Of a stretch of 64,000 nt of DNA, positions 8,763 to 18,264 are shown piece by piece. Below the pieces are notes generated by a model, which saw nothing but the letters and a program-made list of their open reading frames with translations, was not told the origin of the DNA and did not search any database. Position 1 is the first letter of the stretch. Each line of letters begins with the position of its first letter. The position numbers and the translations under genes are program-made. The DNA comes from Thiobacillus denitrificans (GTDB lineage Bacteria > Pseudomonadota > Gammaproteobacteria > Burkholderiales > Thiobacillaceae). Where the stretch lies: the NCBI GenBank assembly GCA_020723405.1, contig DYIY01000010.1, forward strand, positions 106,663-170,662, written 5' to 3'.

Positions 8763-9514
8763 GCGAGCCCATCAAGCAAGACACTCCGGCTGCCGACGGT
8801 GAACGCCGGACCTTCCTCAAAGCGGGTGCCGCCGTGGCCGGCGCCGTGGTCGCCCCCGGCGTGCTGCTCTACGGGGTCTCCCAGGCCCGGCCGCCGGAAG
8901 AGGGCGCCTCCAGCAAACAGCGCTGGGGACTCCTGATCGATACCACCAAGTGCGGCGGCGGTTGCCACACCTGCGTGGACGCCTGCAACGCCGAGAACGG
9001 CCTGGACGGCAAGACCGGGCCCCAGGATCCCCAGTGGATCCGCAAGGTGGACATCAAAGATCTGCGCACGGGTTACGTGCAAAGCCTGCCCATGATGTGC
9101 CAGCACTGTGAACATCCGCCCTGCGTGGACGTGTGTCCCACCGGCGCCTCCATGAAACGGGCCGACGGCATCGTGCTGGTGGATCGGCACATCTGCATCG
9201 GCTGCCGCTATTGCATGATGGCCTGCCCCTACAAGGCCCGTTCCTTCGTGCACGAGCCCCTCACCGACCAAAACCCGGAAGTGCCTCGGGGCAAGGGCTG
9301 TGTGGAATCCTGCACCCTGTGCGTGCAACGGGTGGACCGGGACGAGCAACCGGCCTGCGTGGAAGCCTGCACCGCCGAGGGCCACCAGGCCATGATCTTC
9401 GGTGACCTGAAGGACCCCCAGAGCGCTATCTCCCAGGCGCTGAAGAGCGTGGACAGTGTGGAAGTCCGTGCCGATCTGGGCCTCAACACCGGCGTCCGTT
9501 ACCAAGGGATCTAA
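8759..9514 (+). CDS. dsrO: DsrO, Tat-exported ferredoxin-like subunit
   Basis: Periplasmic iron-sulfur subunit of DsrMKJOP, NrfC/HybA-like, 251 residues. A twin-arginine signal (RRTFLKAGAAVAG, starting near residue 17) indicates folded export by Tat. Four [4Fe-4S]-type cysteine groups follow: CGGGCHTCVDAC, CQHCEHPPCVDVCP, CIGCRYCMMACP and CTLCVQRVDRDEQPACVEAC. It pairs with the NrfD-like DsrP encoded 3 bp downstream. Confidence 0.96.
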   Translation: MSEPIKQDTPAADGERRTFLKAGAAVAGAVVAPGVLLYGVSQARPPEEGASSKQRWGLLIDTTKCGGGCHTCVDACNAENGLDGKTGPQDPQWIRKVDIKDLRTGYVQSLPMMCQHCEHPPCVDVCPTGASMKRADGIVLVDRHICIGCRYCMMACPYKARSFVHEPLTDQNPEVPRGKGCVESCTLCVQRVDRDEQPACVEACTAEGHQAMIFGDLKDPQSAISQALKSVDSVEVRADLGLNTGVRYQGI

Positions 9515-9517
9515 AGC

Positions 9518-10735
9518 ATGTCCAACGATTTCTGCACCGATCTCGGCCAGTGCCGGACCAAGCAGTTCATGACCCTGCTGGGCATCGGCGGGGTGGTGGT
9601 CCTGGCCGGGCTGTACGCCTTCTTCACCCTGGAACACCATGGCCATGTCCTCACCGGCATGAACAACCAGATCGTCTGGGGCCTGCCCCACGTGTTCGCC
9701 GTGTTCCTCATCGTGGCGGCCTCCGGGGCCCTCAACGTGGCCTCCATCGGCTCCGTTTTCGGCAAGCCCATGTACAAGGCCCGGGCCCCCCTGTCGGGCA
9801 TGCTTGCCCTGGCCATGCTGGTGGGCGGCCTGGCCATCCTGGTCCTGGATCTGGGCCGGCCTGACCGGTTGGTCGTGGCCATGACCTACTACAACTTCAA
9901 GTCCATCTTTGCCTGGAACATGATCTTCTACAACGGCTTCTTCGCCATCGTGGGCCTTTACCTGCTCACCCTGATGGATCGCCGCCTGAAGCTCTGGTCC
10001 AAACCCGTGGGCTTCATCGCCTTCCTCTGGCGCCTTTCCCTCACCACCGCCACCGGTTCCATCTTCGGCTTCATCGTGGCCCGCTCCGGCTACAACTCGG
10101 CCCTCATGGCGCCCATGTTCATCATCATGTCCTTCGCCTACGGCCTGGCCATCTTCATGGTGGTGCAGTCCTCCATGTACCGCTGGAACGGCCTGCGTCT
10201 GGACGAGAACGTGCGGCGGCGCATGAAGAACCTGCTGGCGGTGTTCGTGGGGGCTTCCCTGTATTTCACCATCGTCTTCCACCTGACCAACCTGTACTTC
10301 GCCAAGCAGTGGGATTACGAGCGCTTCATCCTGCTGGACGGTGGCATGTACACCTTCCTGTTCTGGGTGGTCCAGGTCTTCCTGGGCGGAATCGTGCCCA
10401 TCATCCTGCTCTTCGTGCCCCGTTCCAAGGACACCGAGGCCATGTGTTTCTGCTTCCTGGCCCCCTCCCTGGTGATCCTGGGCGGTCTGGCCCAGATGTA
10501 CGTGACCATCATCGGCGGCCAGGCCTTCCCCATGAACATGTTCCCAGGCCATCAAGTGAGCAGCAGCTTCTACGATGGCGTGGTGGGCACCTATGCCCCC
10601 ACCGTGTGGGAATGGATGCTGGGTCTGGGTGGCGTGGGCATCGCCTTCGTCGCCACGGTGGTCGCCGTGCGCATGTTCAAGTTCATGCCCCAGGACGACT
10701 TCACCGAGCTGCAAATGCGGCGCAGCACCGACTGA
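9518..10735 (+). CDS. dsrP: DsrP, NrfD-like integral membrane subunit
   Basis: Polytopic quinone-interacting subunit of DsrMKJOP, NrfD/PsrC family, 405 residues with about ten hydrophobic helices from residue 15 to the C-terminus. It forms the second quinone/electron module together with DsrO and DsrJ. The start ATG at 9518 lies 3 bp after the dsrO stop. A strong terminator lies 20 bp downstream, so DsrP closes the main operon. Confidence 0.95.
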   Translation: MSNDFCTDLGQCRTKQFMTLLGIGGVVVLAGLYAFFTLEHHGHVLTGMNNQIVWGLPHVFAVFLIVAASGALNVASIGSVFGKPMYKARAPLSGMLALAMLVGGLAILVLDLGRPDRLVVAMTYYNFKSIFAWNMIFYNGFFAIVGLYLLTLMDRRLKLWSKPVGFIAFLWRLSLTTATGSIFGFIVARSGYNSALMAPMFIIMSFAYGLAIFMVVQSSMYRWNGLRLDENVRRRMKNLLAVFVGASLYFTIVFHLTNLYFAKQWDYERFILLDGGMYTFLFWVVQVFLGGIVPIILLFVPRSKDTEAMCFCFLAPSLVILGGLAQMYVTIIGGQAFPMNMFPGHQVSSSFYDGVVGTYAPTVWEWMLGLGGVGIAFVATVVAVRMFKFMPQDDFTELQMRRSTD

Positions 10736-10754
10736 ACAGGTCCCGCCCCGGATC

Positions 10755-10787
10755 GCAAAAAGCCGACAAAATTTGTCGGCTTTTTGC
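10755..10787. terminator. Strong bidirectional Rho-independent terminator after dsrP
   Basis: A near-perfect 33-bp palindrome: arms 10755-10770 and 10772-10787 flank the central base. It has a GC core, an A-run on one side and a TTTTT run on the other, so it can terminate in either direction. It separates dsrABEFHCMKLJOP from dsrN. Confidence 0.9.
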
Positions 10788-10810
10788 TTCCCTGGAGTTA
10801 GAATTCCGCC

Positions 10811-12202
10811 ATGCCGCATCTGTACGTTTCCGCCGCCCACAAGTCCTCGGGCAAGACCACGGTCACCCTGGGACTATGCCGTGCCCTGCGCGACCGGGGA
10901 CTCAAGGTGCAGGCCTTCAAGAAGGGACCGGATTACATCGATCCCATCTGGCATGGTCTGGCCAGTGGCCGGCCCAGCTACAACCTGGATTTCCACATGA
11001 TGTCCCGGGCCGAGATCGGGGACCTGTTCGCGCGCCATGCGGCCCCCGCAGACATTGCCCTGGTGGAAGGGAACAAGGGGCTGTACGACGGCATGGATCT
11101 GGAGGGCGGGGACAGCAACGCGGCCATGGCCAAATTCCTGGCCGCCCCCGTGGTGCTGGTGCTGGATAGCGTGGGCGTGACCCGGGGCGTGGCGCCCCTC
11201 ATCCTTGGGTATCAGGCTTTCGATAAGGCGGTCAACATCGCCGGCATCATTCTCAACAAGGTGGGGGGGCCCCGCCACGAAGGCAAGCTGCGGGCAGTCA
11301 TCGAACGCTACACCGACCTGAAGGTGATCGGCGCGGTACGCATGGATGACAGCCTGGCCATCGTCGAACGCCACCTGGGCCTCATTCCCGGCAACGAGGC
11401 GGAAGCGGCGGAGTCCCGGGTGTCGGCCATCGCCCAACGGGTGGCCGGCCAGGTGGATCTGGATGCCCTGCTGGCCCTGGCCCGGAGCGCACCGGACGTG
11501 GCCAGCCCCGGGTCCCTCCCGGCAGCCGGGCCCGCCCACCCGGGCCTGACCCTGGCCTACGCCCAGGATCGGGCTTTCGGTTTTTACTACCAGGAAGACC
11601 TGGACACCCTGCGTGACCTGGGCGTCACCCTGGTGGCCGTGGACACCCTCCGCGATGCCAGCCTGCCCCCCTGCGACGGGTTGATCCTGGGAGGGGGCTT
11701 CCCCGAGATGTTCATCCCCGCCCTGGCCGGCAATACGGCCTTGCGCCAGCACATCCGCCAGGCGGTGGAAGGGGGCCTGCCCGTCTATGCAGAATGCGGT
11801 GGCCTCATGTACCTGGCCCGCAGCCTGCGCTGGAACGACCAGCAAGGCGAGATGGTGGGGCTGGTGCCCGGCGACGCGGTCATGGGGGAACGTCCGGTGG
11901 GCCGAGGCTATGCCGCCCTGGCAGAGACCGGACACGGGCCCTGGCCGGCCGCAGCCGCACCCATTCCGGCCCACGAATTCCACTATTCCCGCCTGGATGG
12001 CCTGAGCCCGGGCCTTGACTATGCCTATCGCGTCCTGCGCGGCCACGGCATCGACGGGGAACGGGACGGGTTCGTCCACAAGAATCTGCTGGCCGCCTAC
12101 TGTCACCGCCGGGGCAGCGGGGCGGGGGGGTGGATCGCCCCCTTCCTGGGCAAGGCCCAAGCCTTTGCCGAGGCCCGCCAGGCCCGGCGGCTGGCCGCTT
12201 AA
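10811..12202 (+). CDS. dsrN: DsrN, siroheme amidase (CbiA/CobB family)
   Basis: Glutamine-dependent amidotransferase related to cobyrinic acid a,c-diamide synthase; DsrN is proposed to make siroamide, the amidated siroheme of DsrAB. It has 463 residues. The N-terminal ATP-binding domain begins with SAAHKSSGKTTVTLGL. The C-terminal class I glutamine amidotransferase domain has its nucleophile in YAECGGLMYLA and a conserved His in EFHYSRLDG. The ATG at 10811 follows the terminator by 23 bp, with no clear Shine-Dalgarno. Placement directly before dsrR and cysG favours DsrN over a cobalamin enzyme; no other cobalamin genes are nearby. Confidence 0.9.
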   Translation: MPHLYVSAAHKSSGKTTVTLGLCRALRDRGLKVQAFKKGPDYIDPIWHGLASGRPSYNLDFHMMSRAEIGDLFARHAAPADIALVEGNKGLYDGMDLEGGDSNAAMAKFLAAPVVLVLDSVGVTRGVAPLILGYQAFDKAVNIAGIILNKVGGPRHEGKLRAVIERYTDLKVIGAVRMDDSLAIVERHLGLIPGNEAEAAESRVSAIAQRVAGQVDLDALLALARSAPDVASPGSLPAAGPAHPGLTLAYAQDRAFGFYYQEDLDTLRDLGVTLVAVDTLRDASLPPCDGLILGGGFPEMFIPALAGNTALRQHIRQAVEGGLPVYAECGGLMYLARSLRWNDQQGEMVGLVPGDAVMGERPVGRGYAALAETGHGPWPAAAAPIPAHEFHYSRLDGLSPGLDYAYRVLRGHGIDGERDGFVHKNLLAAYCHRRGSGAGGWIAPFLGKAQAFAEARQARRLAA

Positions 12203-12222
12203 TTCAACCGAAGGAGTACGAC

Positions 12223-12579
12223 ATGATCAGCTTGACCAAGGAAGCCGCCGACCAAATCCGCAGCGCGGCAGAACAATCCGGCGCCGGCAACATGGCCCTG
12301 CGCGTTGCCGCCCGGGTCAACGATGCCGGCATGCTGGAGTTCGGCATGGGCTTCGACGATGAGCGCAACAACGACGCCGCAGTGGATGTCTGGGGCGTGA
12401 CCCTGCTCGTCAACGCCCAGTCCGCCCCCTATCTGGACGACGTGACCATCGACTTCCAGGAAGTCTCGCCCGGTCAGGCCCGCTTCGTGTTCATGAAGGC
12501 CAGTGCCGGTTGCGGCACGGGTGGTTGCGGCAGCAGTGGTGGCGGCTGCGGTTCCGGAGGCTGCGGCAGCCACGGCTGA
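12223..12579 (+). CDS. dsrR: DsrR, A-type scaffold-like protein with Gly/Cys-rich tail
   Basis: IscA/HesB-family protein (118 residues) of the DsrR type, needed for proper dsr expression or function in A. vinosum. AAGGAG at 12211-12216 sets the ATG at 12223. The core aligns with IscA, but the first cluster cysteine is absent: the region reads VNDAGMLEFG where IscA has GGCSG. The C-terminus is unusual: from about residue 94 it becomes a Gly/Ser/Cys tail (SAGCGTGGCGSS onward) with four cysteines in GCG-like steps, instead of the single CGC motif of IscA. It lies between dsrN and cysG. Confidence 0.85.
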   Translation: MISLTKEAADQIRSAAEQSGAGNMALRVAARVNDAGMLEFGMGFDDERNNDAAVDVWGVTLLVNAQSAPYLDDVTIDFQEVSPGQARFVFMKASAGCGTGGCGSSGGGCGSGGCGSHG

Positions 12580-12597
12580 TGTGGCGGGCAGTGTGGG

Positions 12598-12668
12598 GTG
12601 AGGAGTACGGGTAATATCCCCACTCCTGCGCCTCTTCTGCTCCTCGCGCTTTACCCCTTACTCCTCAC
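12598..12668. repeat. Inverted repeat built on the GTGAGGAGT unit in dsrR-cysG gap
   Basis: The arm GTGAGGAGTA at 12598-12607 and its exact complement at 12659-12668 flank a pyrimidine-rich stretch. The unit is shared with the 7-bp tandem array at the end of the window (63946-64000), which suggests a dispersed repeat family. It lies just upstream of cysG, which lacks an obvious Shine-Dalgarno. Confidence 0.55.
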
Positions 12669-12680
12669 TTCTCACCCACT

Positions 12681-14126
12681 ATGGATTACCTACCGATTTT
12701 CCTCGACCTGCGGGGCCGCAAGGGCCTGGTGGTGGGGGGCGGCGATCCCGCCGCGCGCAAGGCCACCCTGCTGCTCAACGCCGGCGCCTGGGTCCACCTG
12801 GTGGCCCCCGGGCCCCTGGCCGATGCCTTCAAGGATCTGGCCGCCACCGACCGGCTGATCCACCTGGATGAGACATTCCGTCCGGAGCACGTGGACGGGG
12901 TGGACGTGGTGTTTGCCAGCAGCGGCGAGGATGCCCTGGACCAGGCCGTCCATGATGCCGCCCGGGCCCGCCACGTGCCGGTGAACGTGGTGGACCGGCC
13001 CAGCCGCTGCTCCTTCATCATGCCCTCCATCATCGACCGCTCCCCGGTCATGGTGGCGGTGAGCAGCGGCGGCGAAGCCCCGGTACTGTCCCGCCTGCTG
13101 CGGGCCCGCCTGGAAACCCTCATCCCCGCCGCCTATGGCCGTCTGGCGGCCCTGGCCGGCCGCTTCAAGAGCGAAGTGCGCAGCCGCTTCAGCAGTACCG
13201 AAGGCCGGCGCAAATTCTGGGAAAAGGCCTTCCTCTCCCCCGTCTCGGAAATGGTCTTCTCTGGCCGGGAACAGGAAGCCGAGGCGAGCCTGAGGGCCAT
13301 GCTGGCCGCTGAGGACAACGCGCCGGACAGCGGCGAGGTCTATCTGGTGGGTGCCGGCCCGGGCAACCCGGATCTGCTCACCTTCCGCGCCCTGCGCCTC
13401 ATGCAGCAGGCCGACGTGGTGGTCTACGACCGGCTGGTTTCACCCCCCATCCTGGACATGTGCCGGCGTGACGCCGACCGGCTCTACGTGGGCAAGGAAC
13501 GGGACAACCACGCCGTGCCCCAGGACGAGATCAACATGGTGCTGGTGCGCCTGGCCAAGGAAGGCAAGCGGGTGCTGCGCCTGAAGGGCGGCGACCCCTT
13601 CATCTTCGGTCGGGGTGGCGAGGAGATCGAGACCCTGCGGGAACATGGCGTGCCCTTCCAGGTGGTGCCGGCGGTGACCGCGGCGGCGGGGGTGGCATCC
13701 TACGCCGGCATCCCCCTCACCCACCGGGACCATGCCCAGGCCCTCATCCTGGTCACCGGCCACCTGAAGGACGGCAGCATGGATCTGGACTGGGACATGC
13801 TTTGCCGGCCCGGCCAGACCATCGTCATCTACATGGGCCTCAAGGGCCTGGTGACCCTGTGCGACGAAATGAAGAAACATGGCATGCCGGGCACCACCCC
13901 TGCGGCCATCGTGCAGCAGGGCACCACCCTCAACCAGAAGACCGTCACCGGCACCCTGGACACCCTGCCCGCCCTGGCCGCCCAGGCCGAGTTGAAGCCC
14001 CCCACCCTGATCATCGTCGGCAGCGTGGTGAGCCTGCATGCCAAGCTCAACTGGTTCCACCCGGAGCCCGCCGCCGATGACCACTGGCACACGCCCCTGG
14101 ACAAGCCGGCTTCCCTGAGCCACTGA
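12681..14126 (+). CDS. cysG: Siroheme synthase CysG
   Basis: Makes siroheme from uroporphyrinogen III. The N-terminal Met8-like domain (residues 1 to about 210) is an NAD-dependent precorrin-2 dehydrogenase/ferrochelatase with the nucleotide motif GLVVGGGDPAARKATLLL. The C-terminal SAM-dependent uroporphyrinogen methyltransferase shows VGAGPGNPDLLTFRALR, KGGDPFIFGRGGEEIE and VVPAVTAAAG. It has 481 residues, typical for the fused enzyme. It supplies the prosthetic group of DsrAB, which explains its place after dsrN/dsrR, and may also serve assimilatory sulfite reductase. Confidence 0.96.
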   Translation: MDYLPIFLDLRGRKGLVVGGGDPAARKATLLLNAGAWVHLVAPGPLADAFKDLAATDRLIHLDETFRPEHVDGVDVVFASSGEDALDQAVHDAARARHVPVNVVDRPSRCSFIMPSIIDRSPVMVAVSSGGEAPVLSRLLRARLETLIPAAYGRLAALAGRFKSEVRSRFSSTEGRRKFWEKAFLSPVSEMVFSGREQEAEASLRAMLAAEDNAPDSGEVYLVGAGPGNPDLLTFRALRLMQQADVVVYDRLVSPPILDMCRRDADRLYVGKERDNHAVPQDEINMVLVRLAKEGKRVLRLKGGDPFIFGRGGEEIETLREHGVPFQVVPAVTAAAGVASYAGIPLTHRDHAQALILVTGHLKDGSMDLDWDMLCRPGQTIVIYMGLKGLVTLCDEMKKHGMPGTTPAAIVQQGTTLNQKTVTGTLDTLPALAAQAELKPPTLIIVGSVVSLHAKLNWFHPEPAADDHWHTPLDKPASLSH

Positions 14127-14130
14127 AACA

Positions 14131-14150
14131 GGCCGGACCCTGATCCGGCC
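14131..14150 (+). terminator. Weak hairpin after cysG
   Basis: A 7-bp perfect stem (14131-14137 / 14144-14150) with a 6-nt loop, five bases after the cysG stop. There is no T-run, so it may be a Rho-assisted or 3'-protective structure. Confidence 0.4.
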
Positions 14151-14309
14151 AACCGGCAGGCCCGTTCCATGGTTTTCCGTCGCTCCCCCGTCCCGGCTCC
14201 GGCGCCCACCCCGGGGGAAATTCGCTTCCATGGGGGTTGGATCGGGGTGTCCGGCCAGGCCGGGCGGATTATCATTGCCGGCCTAGCGCATGTCCGAGCA
14301 TTGAGTTCC

Positions 14310-15407
14310 ATGGAAACCCTCACCGTCGATCTGGGCGACCGCGCCTACCCCATCCACATCGGACCCGGCCTCCTGGACCGGGCCGACCTGGTGTTGCCCC
14401 ACCTGGTGCAGAAACGGGTGGCCATCGTCACCAACACCACCGTGGGACCCCTGTATCTGGCCCGCCTGCGCCAGACCCTGGCCGATGCCGGGGTGGCGGC
14501 CGAGGCCGTGGTGCTGCCCGATGGCGAGGAGTTCAAGAACTGGGAAACCCTCAACCTCATCTTCGACGACCTGCTCACCCACCGGGCCGAGCGCAAGACC
14601 ACCCTCATCGCCCTGGGGGGCGGGGTGATCGGTGACCTGACCGGGTTCGCCGCGGCCAGCTATCAGCGGGGCGTGCCCTTCATCCAGGTGCCCACCACCC
14701 TGCTGGCCCAGGTGGATTCCTCGGTGGGGGGCAAGACCGGCATCAACCATCCCCTGGGCAAGAACATGATCGGCGCCTTCTACCAGCCCCAACTGGTGCT
14801 GGCCGACACGGAAACCCTCAACACCCTGCCGGACCGGGAGTTGTCCGCCGGCCTCGCCGAAGTCATCAAGTACGGCCTGATCCGGGATCTGCCCTTCCTG
14901 GAATGGCTGGAGGCGAACATGGAGAAGCTGATGGCCCGGGATACGCAGGCTCTCACCTACGCCATCCGCCGCTCCTGCGAGAACAAGGCGGAAGTGGTGG
15001 CCGCCGACGAAAAGGAATCGGGCCAGCGGGCCCTGCTCAACCTGGGCCACACCTTCGGCCATGCCATCGAGACGGGCATGGGCTACGGCAACTGGCTCCA
15101 CGGCGAAGGGGTGTCGGCAGGCACCCTGCTGGCCGCCGACCTGTCCCGGCGCCTGGGCTACCTGAGCCAGGCTGACGTGGAGCGGATGGCTGCCCTGTTC
15201 CGCCGGGCCGGGCTGCCGGTTCTGGCGCCGAATCTCGGCGAGGCGGCCTACATGGACTACATGGGCCTGGACAAGAAGGTGGAAGGCGGGAAGATCCGCT
15301 TCGTGCTGCTGCGCAAGCTGGGCGAGGCCTTCGTCGCAGCCCTGAAGGACGAGGGGGAACAGGCGGCCCTGCAGGCCACCCTGAACGAAGCCGTGGACCG
15401 TGGCTGA
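14310..15407 (+). CDS. aroB: 3-dehydroquinate synthase
   Basis: Second step of the shikimate pathway: DAHP to 3-dehydroquinate, NAD- and divalent metal-dependent. The ATG at 14310 gives 365 residues, the family length; upstream in-frame extension from 14169 is low-complexity and unlike AroB. Motifs include [18 protein letters not shown] (NAD binding), [18 protein letters not shown], and the metal ligands in AEVIKYGLI and [12 protein letters not shown]. aroK is not adjacent, unlike the common aroKB arrangement. Its last bases overlap the dgt start by 8 bp. Confidence 0.96.
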   Translation: METLTVDLGDRAYPIHIGPGLLDRADLVLPHLVQKRVAIVTNTTVGPLYLARLRQTLADAGVAAEAVVLPDGEEFKNWETLNLIFDDLLTHRAERKTTLIALGGGVIGDLTGFAAASYQRGVPFIQVPTTLLAQVDSSVGGKTGINHPLGKNMIGAFYQPQLVLADTETLNTLPDRELSAGLAEVIKYGLIRDLPFLEWLEANMEKLMARDTQALTYAIRRSCENKAEVVAADEKESGQRALLNLGHTFGHAIETGMGYGNWLHGEGVSAGTLLAADLSRRLGYLSQADVERMAALFRRAGLPVLAPNLGEAAYMDYMGLDKKVEGGKIRFVLLRKLGEAFVAALKDEGEQAALQATLNEAVDRG

Positions 15408-16524
15408 GCGGGCCCCCTACGCCGCCGACCCGGGGGCCAGCCGGGGCCGCCGCCACCCGGAACCGGCCGCAGCACCCCGTTCCGAATTCCAGCGGGACCG
15501 GGACCGCATCGTCCACTCCACCGCCTTCCGCCGCCTGGAATACAAGACCCAGGTGTTCATCAACCACGAGGGCGACCTGTTCCGCACCCGCCTCACCCAC
15601 AGCCTGGAGGTGGCCCAGATCGGCCGCACCCTGGCCCGGGTGCTGGGTCTGGACGAGGACCTGACGGAAACCCTGGCCCTGGCCCACGACCTGGGACACA
15701 CCCCCTTCGGCCACGTGGGCCAGGACGTACTCAACGAGCTCATGGCCGAGCACGGCGGCTTCGAGCACAACCTGCAATCCCTGCGGGTTGTGGACAGCCT
15801 GGAGCAGAAGTACGCCGAGTTCGAGGGTTTGAACCTCACCTTCGAGGCCCGGGAAGGCATCCTCAAACATTGCTCGAAGAAGAACGCCGAGAAGCTGGGG
15901 GAGGTGGCCGGCCGCTTCCTGGCGGGACGACAACCCAGCCTGGAGGCCCAGATCACCAATCTGGCCGACGAGATCGCCTACAACAACCACGACGTGGATG
16001 ACGGCCTGCGTTCCGGCCTCATCAGCCTGGAGCAACTGGAGGGCGTGGACATCTTCGCCCGCCATCTGGACACCGTGCGGGGCCTTTATCCCAGGCTCCA
16101 CGACCGGCGGCTCATCCACGAAACCGTGCGGCGCATGATCAACACCCTGGTGGTGGACCTGCTGGAAGAGACCCGCCGGCGCATCGCCGAACACCGGCCG
16201 GACGGCCTGGAAGCCGTGCGCGGCTGCCCGCCCCTGGCCGCCTTCAGCAGCGAGATGCGCCGCCAGGCCCTGGAGTTGAAGCAGTTCCTGTTCCACAACC
16301 TGTATCGCCACTACCGGGTGGAACGCATGAGCGAAAAGGCCCGGCGTCTGCTTCGGGAACTGTTCGTGGCCTTCACCGGCCAGCCCCGGCTCCTGCCCCC
16401 GGAACACCGGGAGCGGGCCGAGGAGGACCTGCATCGGGCCGTGTGCGACTACATCGCCGGCATGACCGACCGTTTCGCCATCCGGGAACACCGGCGCCTC
16501 TACGACATCGAGGAACTGGCCTGA
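15400..16524 (+). CDS. dgt: dGTP triphosphohydrolase-like protein (HD domain)
   Basis: HD-superfamily dNTP triphosphohydrolase that cleaves dNTPs to the nucleoside and triphosphate, controlling dNTP pools. It has 374 residues from a GTG at 15400. Metal-binding residues are visible in [30 protein letters not shown] and [15 protein letters not shown]. The length and sequence match the Dgt type 2 subfamily common in proteobacteria. It is coupled to aroB by an 8-bp overlap, an arrangement common in Betaproteobacteria. Confidence 0.92.
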   Translation: MAERAPYAADPGASRGRRHPEPAAAPRSEFQRDRDRIVHSTAFRRLEYKTQVFINHEGDLFRTRLTHSLEVAQIGRTLARVLGLDEDLTETLALAHDLGHTPFGHVGQDVLNELMAEHGGFEHNLQSLRVVDSLEQKYAEFEGLNLTFEAREGILKHCSKKNAEKLGEVAGRFLAGRQPSLEAQITNLADEIAYNNHDVDDGLRSGLISLEQLEGVDIFARHLDTVRGLYPRLHDRRLIHETVRRMINTLVVDLLEETRRRIAEHRPDGLEAVRGCPPLAAFSSEMRRQALELKQFLFHNLYRHYRVERMSEKARRLLRELFVAFTGQPRLLPPEHRERAEEDLHRAVCDYIAGMTDRFAIREHRRLYDIEELA

Positions 16525-16900
16525 AGGGCTGGACTGGGGGACTTGCCCCATTTCGAGTGGGGCATATGCCCCGATTGTCTAGGCGTATCCCCCGATCGGC
16601 CGGACCGCTGCAAAGAGATCAATGACCTGCCGGGTGGCACGGGCCTTGCCTCTGGGATGAGGCCATTCACCTCCCCGAGCCACCCCATGGGTCACCGCCT
16701 TTTCCCCAAGACCTTCCCGCCCGCAACCCGCCGTCCCGGTCCGGCGAGCCGTCAGGTGGAGCCGTCCACGCCGGGTTCAGTCGTCCTCAGTTTTCCGGTG
16801 CATGTGCGCCCGCCATCCCGGCCGCCCCGGACCGGTGGCGTCCTGGGAGGCACAGGCTGAAGCCATGGCCGCCAACCCACCCGATCTCCATAATGCCGCC
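16525..16900. other. Intergenic region between dgt and the sensor kinase gene
   Basis: 376 bp without a supported gene. It holds one hairpin (arms 16544-16550 and 16558-16564, 7 bp) just after dgt. An open frame at 16543-16860 gives a Pro/Arg-rich peptide with no family features. No convincing promoter was seen, though the downstream kinase gene must have one here. Confidence 0.6.
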
Positions 16901-18247
16901 ATGTCCGACAAACCCTTCCGCCTGAGCCGTTCCTTCGCCGTCACCGGGCTGGTGTCCATTCTGCTCTTGAGCATCCTCGGGGCCCTGGCCCTGTCGCGCC
17001 TGCTCACCGACCGGATGCTGCGCCAGGAAGGGGTGCTCACCATGGAGTTCATCCACAGTCTGGTGATGGTGGAGAAAGCCGCCGAGTATTTCCGCCATGG
17101 CCAGACCGGCGCCCCGGAGGTGGCCATGACCTTCACCCACGTGGGCAGCATGCCCGACGTGTTGCGGGCCAGTGCCCACAGTCTGGACCGGCGGGTGATC
17201 TGGTCGAGCGACAAATCCATCGTGGGCCGCCAGTTCCTCGACAACCCCGAGTTGGAACGGGCCCTGGCTGGAGAGATGGTGGCCCATGACCACTTTGGCC
17301 ACGCCCACGAACGTGACAAGTCGGAACACGCCAGCCTGGGCCAGGACGTGGGCTACTTCGTGGAAATCTACTTCCCGGTGCGGGATCCTTCCGGTGCCAT
17401 CGTCGGGGCCGTGGAGGTTTACAAGACGCCCCGGGCCCTGTTCGAGGCCATCCGCACCGGCAAGCGCACCATCTGGGTCGGCGCGGCCCTGGGCGGACTG
17501 TTTCTCTACCTGGCCCTGTTCTGGGTGGTGCGCCAGGCCGACCAGTTGATCGCTGCCCAGCAGGAGCGGCTGGTGGAGAACGAAACCCTGGTGGCGGTGG
17601 GCGAGATGGGCTCCGCCGTGGCCCACGGCATCCGCAACCCCCTGGCCTCCATCCGCTCCTCGGCGGAACTGGCCCTGGAAACGGCCGACCCGGCCGGGGC
17701 CGAGTCGGCCCGGGACATCATCGCCGAAGTGGACCGCATGGAAGGCTGGGTGCGGGACCTGTTGAGCTACGCCCGGCCGGTGAACGCCAGCGGCACCAGC
17801 GTCCCGGTGACGCCCCTGCTCAAGGATCAGTTGCAGAGCTTTGAACGGGATGCGGCCCGCCGGGGCATCCACCTGGAATCGGAAGTGGAGGACGGGGTGG
17901 GCAGCGTGCGGGCCGATCCCCTGTTGCTGGGCCAGGTGCTCACCAGCCTGCTGGCCAACGCCTTCGAGGCCCTGGACCAGAAATCCCGCCGGGGCGGCCG
18001 GGTGCGGCTGGGGGCCGCGCGTACCGACCGGCTGGTGCGCATCTGGGTGGAGGACGACGGCCCGGGCATGACCACCGAGCAACTGGCCCGGGTGTTCAAG
18101 CCTTTCTACACCACCAAGCCCAAGGGCCTGGGGGTGGGCCTGCCCCTGGCCAAGCGCATCATCGAGCGGCTTGGTGGCGGCATCCACATCACCAGCCAAC
18201 CGGGGCAGGGCGCCCGGGTGGAACTGCGCCTGCCCGTCGAAGGCTGA
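16901..18247 (+). CDS. Membrane sensor histidine kinase, NtrB/ZraS type
   Basis: Two-component sensor. The ATG at 16901 gives 448 residues, with a first membrane helix at about residues 12-32, a periplasmic sensor domain, and a second helix at about 190-210. The HisKA domain has its phospho-acceptor near residue 242 in SAVAHGIRNPLASIRSS. The ATPase domain shows the N box (LLANAFEALDQ), VEDDGPGM and the G2 motif KGLGVGLPLAKRI. The periplasmic part includes HDHFGHAHERDKSEH, rich in His and acidic residues, which could bind a metal; the ligand is unknown. An ATG at 16865 is an alternative start. The cognate regulator follows after 17 bp. Confidence 0.88.
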   Translation: MSDKPFRLSRSFAVTGLVSILLLSILGALALSRLLTDRMLRQEGVLTMEFIHSLVMVEKAAEYFRHGQTGAPEVAMTFTHVGSMPDVLRASAHSLDRRVIWSSDKSIVGRQFLDNPELERALAGEMVAHDHFGHAHERDKSEHASLGQDVGYFVEIYFPVRDPSGAIVGAVEVYKTPRALFEAIRTGKRTIWVGAALGGLFLYLALFWVVRQADQLIAAQQERLVENETLVAVGEMGSAVAHGIRNPLASIRSSAELALETADPAGAESARDIIAEVDRMEGWVRDLLSYARPVNASGTSVPVTPLLKDQLQSFERDAARRGIHLESEVEDGVGSVRADPLLLGQVLTSLLANAFEALDQKSRRGGRVRLGAARTDRLVRIWVEDDGPGMTTEQLARVFKPFYTTKPKGLGVGLPLAKRIIERLGGGIHITSQPGQGARVELRLPVEG

Positions 18248-18264
18248 GCCCACCAAGGACAATC

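Noticed and set aside
10811..12202. DsrN as a cobalamin-pathway cobyrinate a,c-diamide synthase
   Set aside because: No cobalamin genes are nearby, and the position between dsrP and dsrR/cysG is that of dsrN in sulfur oxidisers.
16543..16860. 105-codon open frame between dgt and the kinase gene
   Set aside because: No ribosome-binding site or family features; composition is Pro/Arg/Ser-rich as in non-coding GC-rich DNA, and it overlaps a hairpin.
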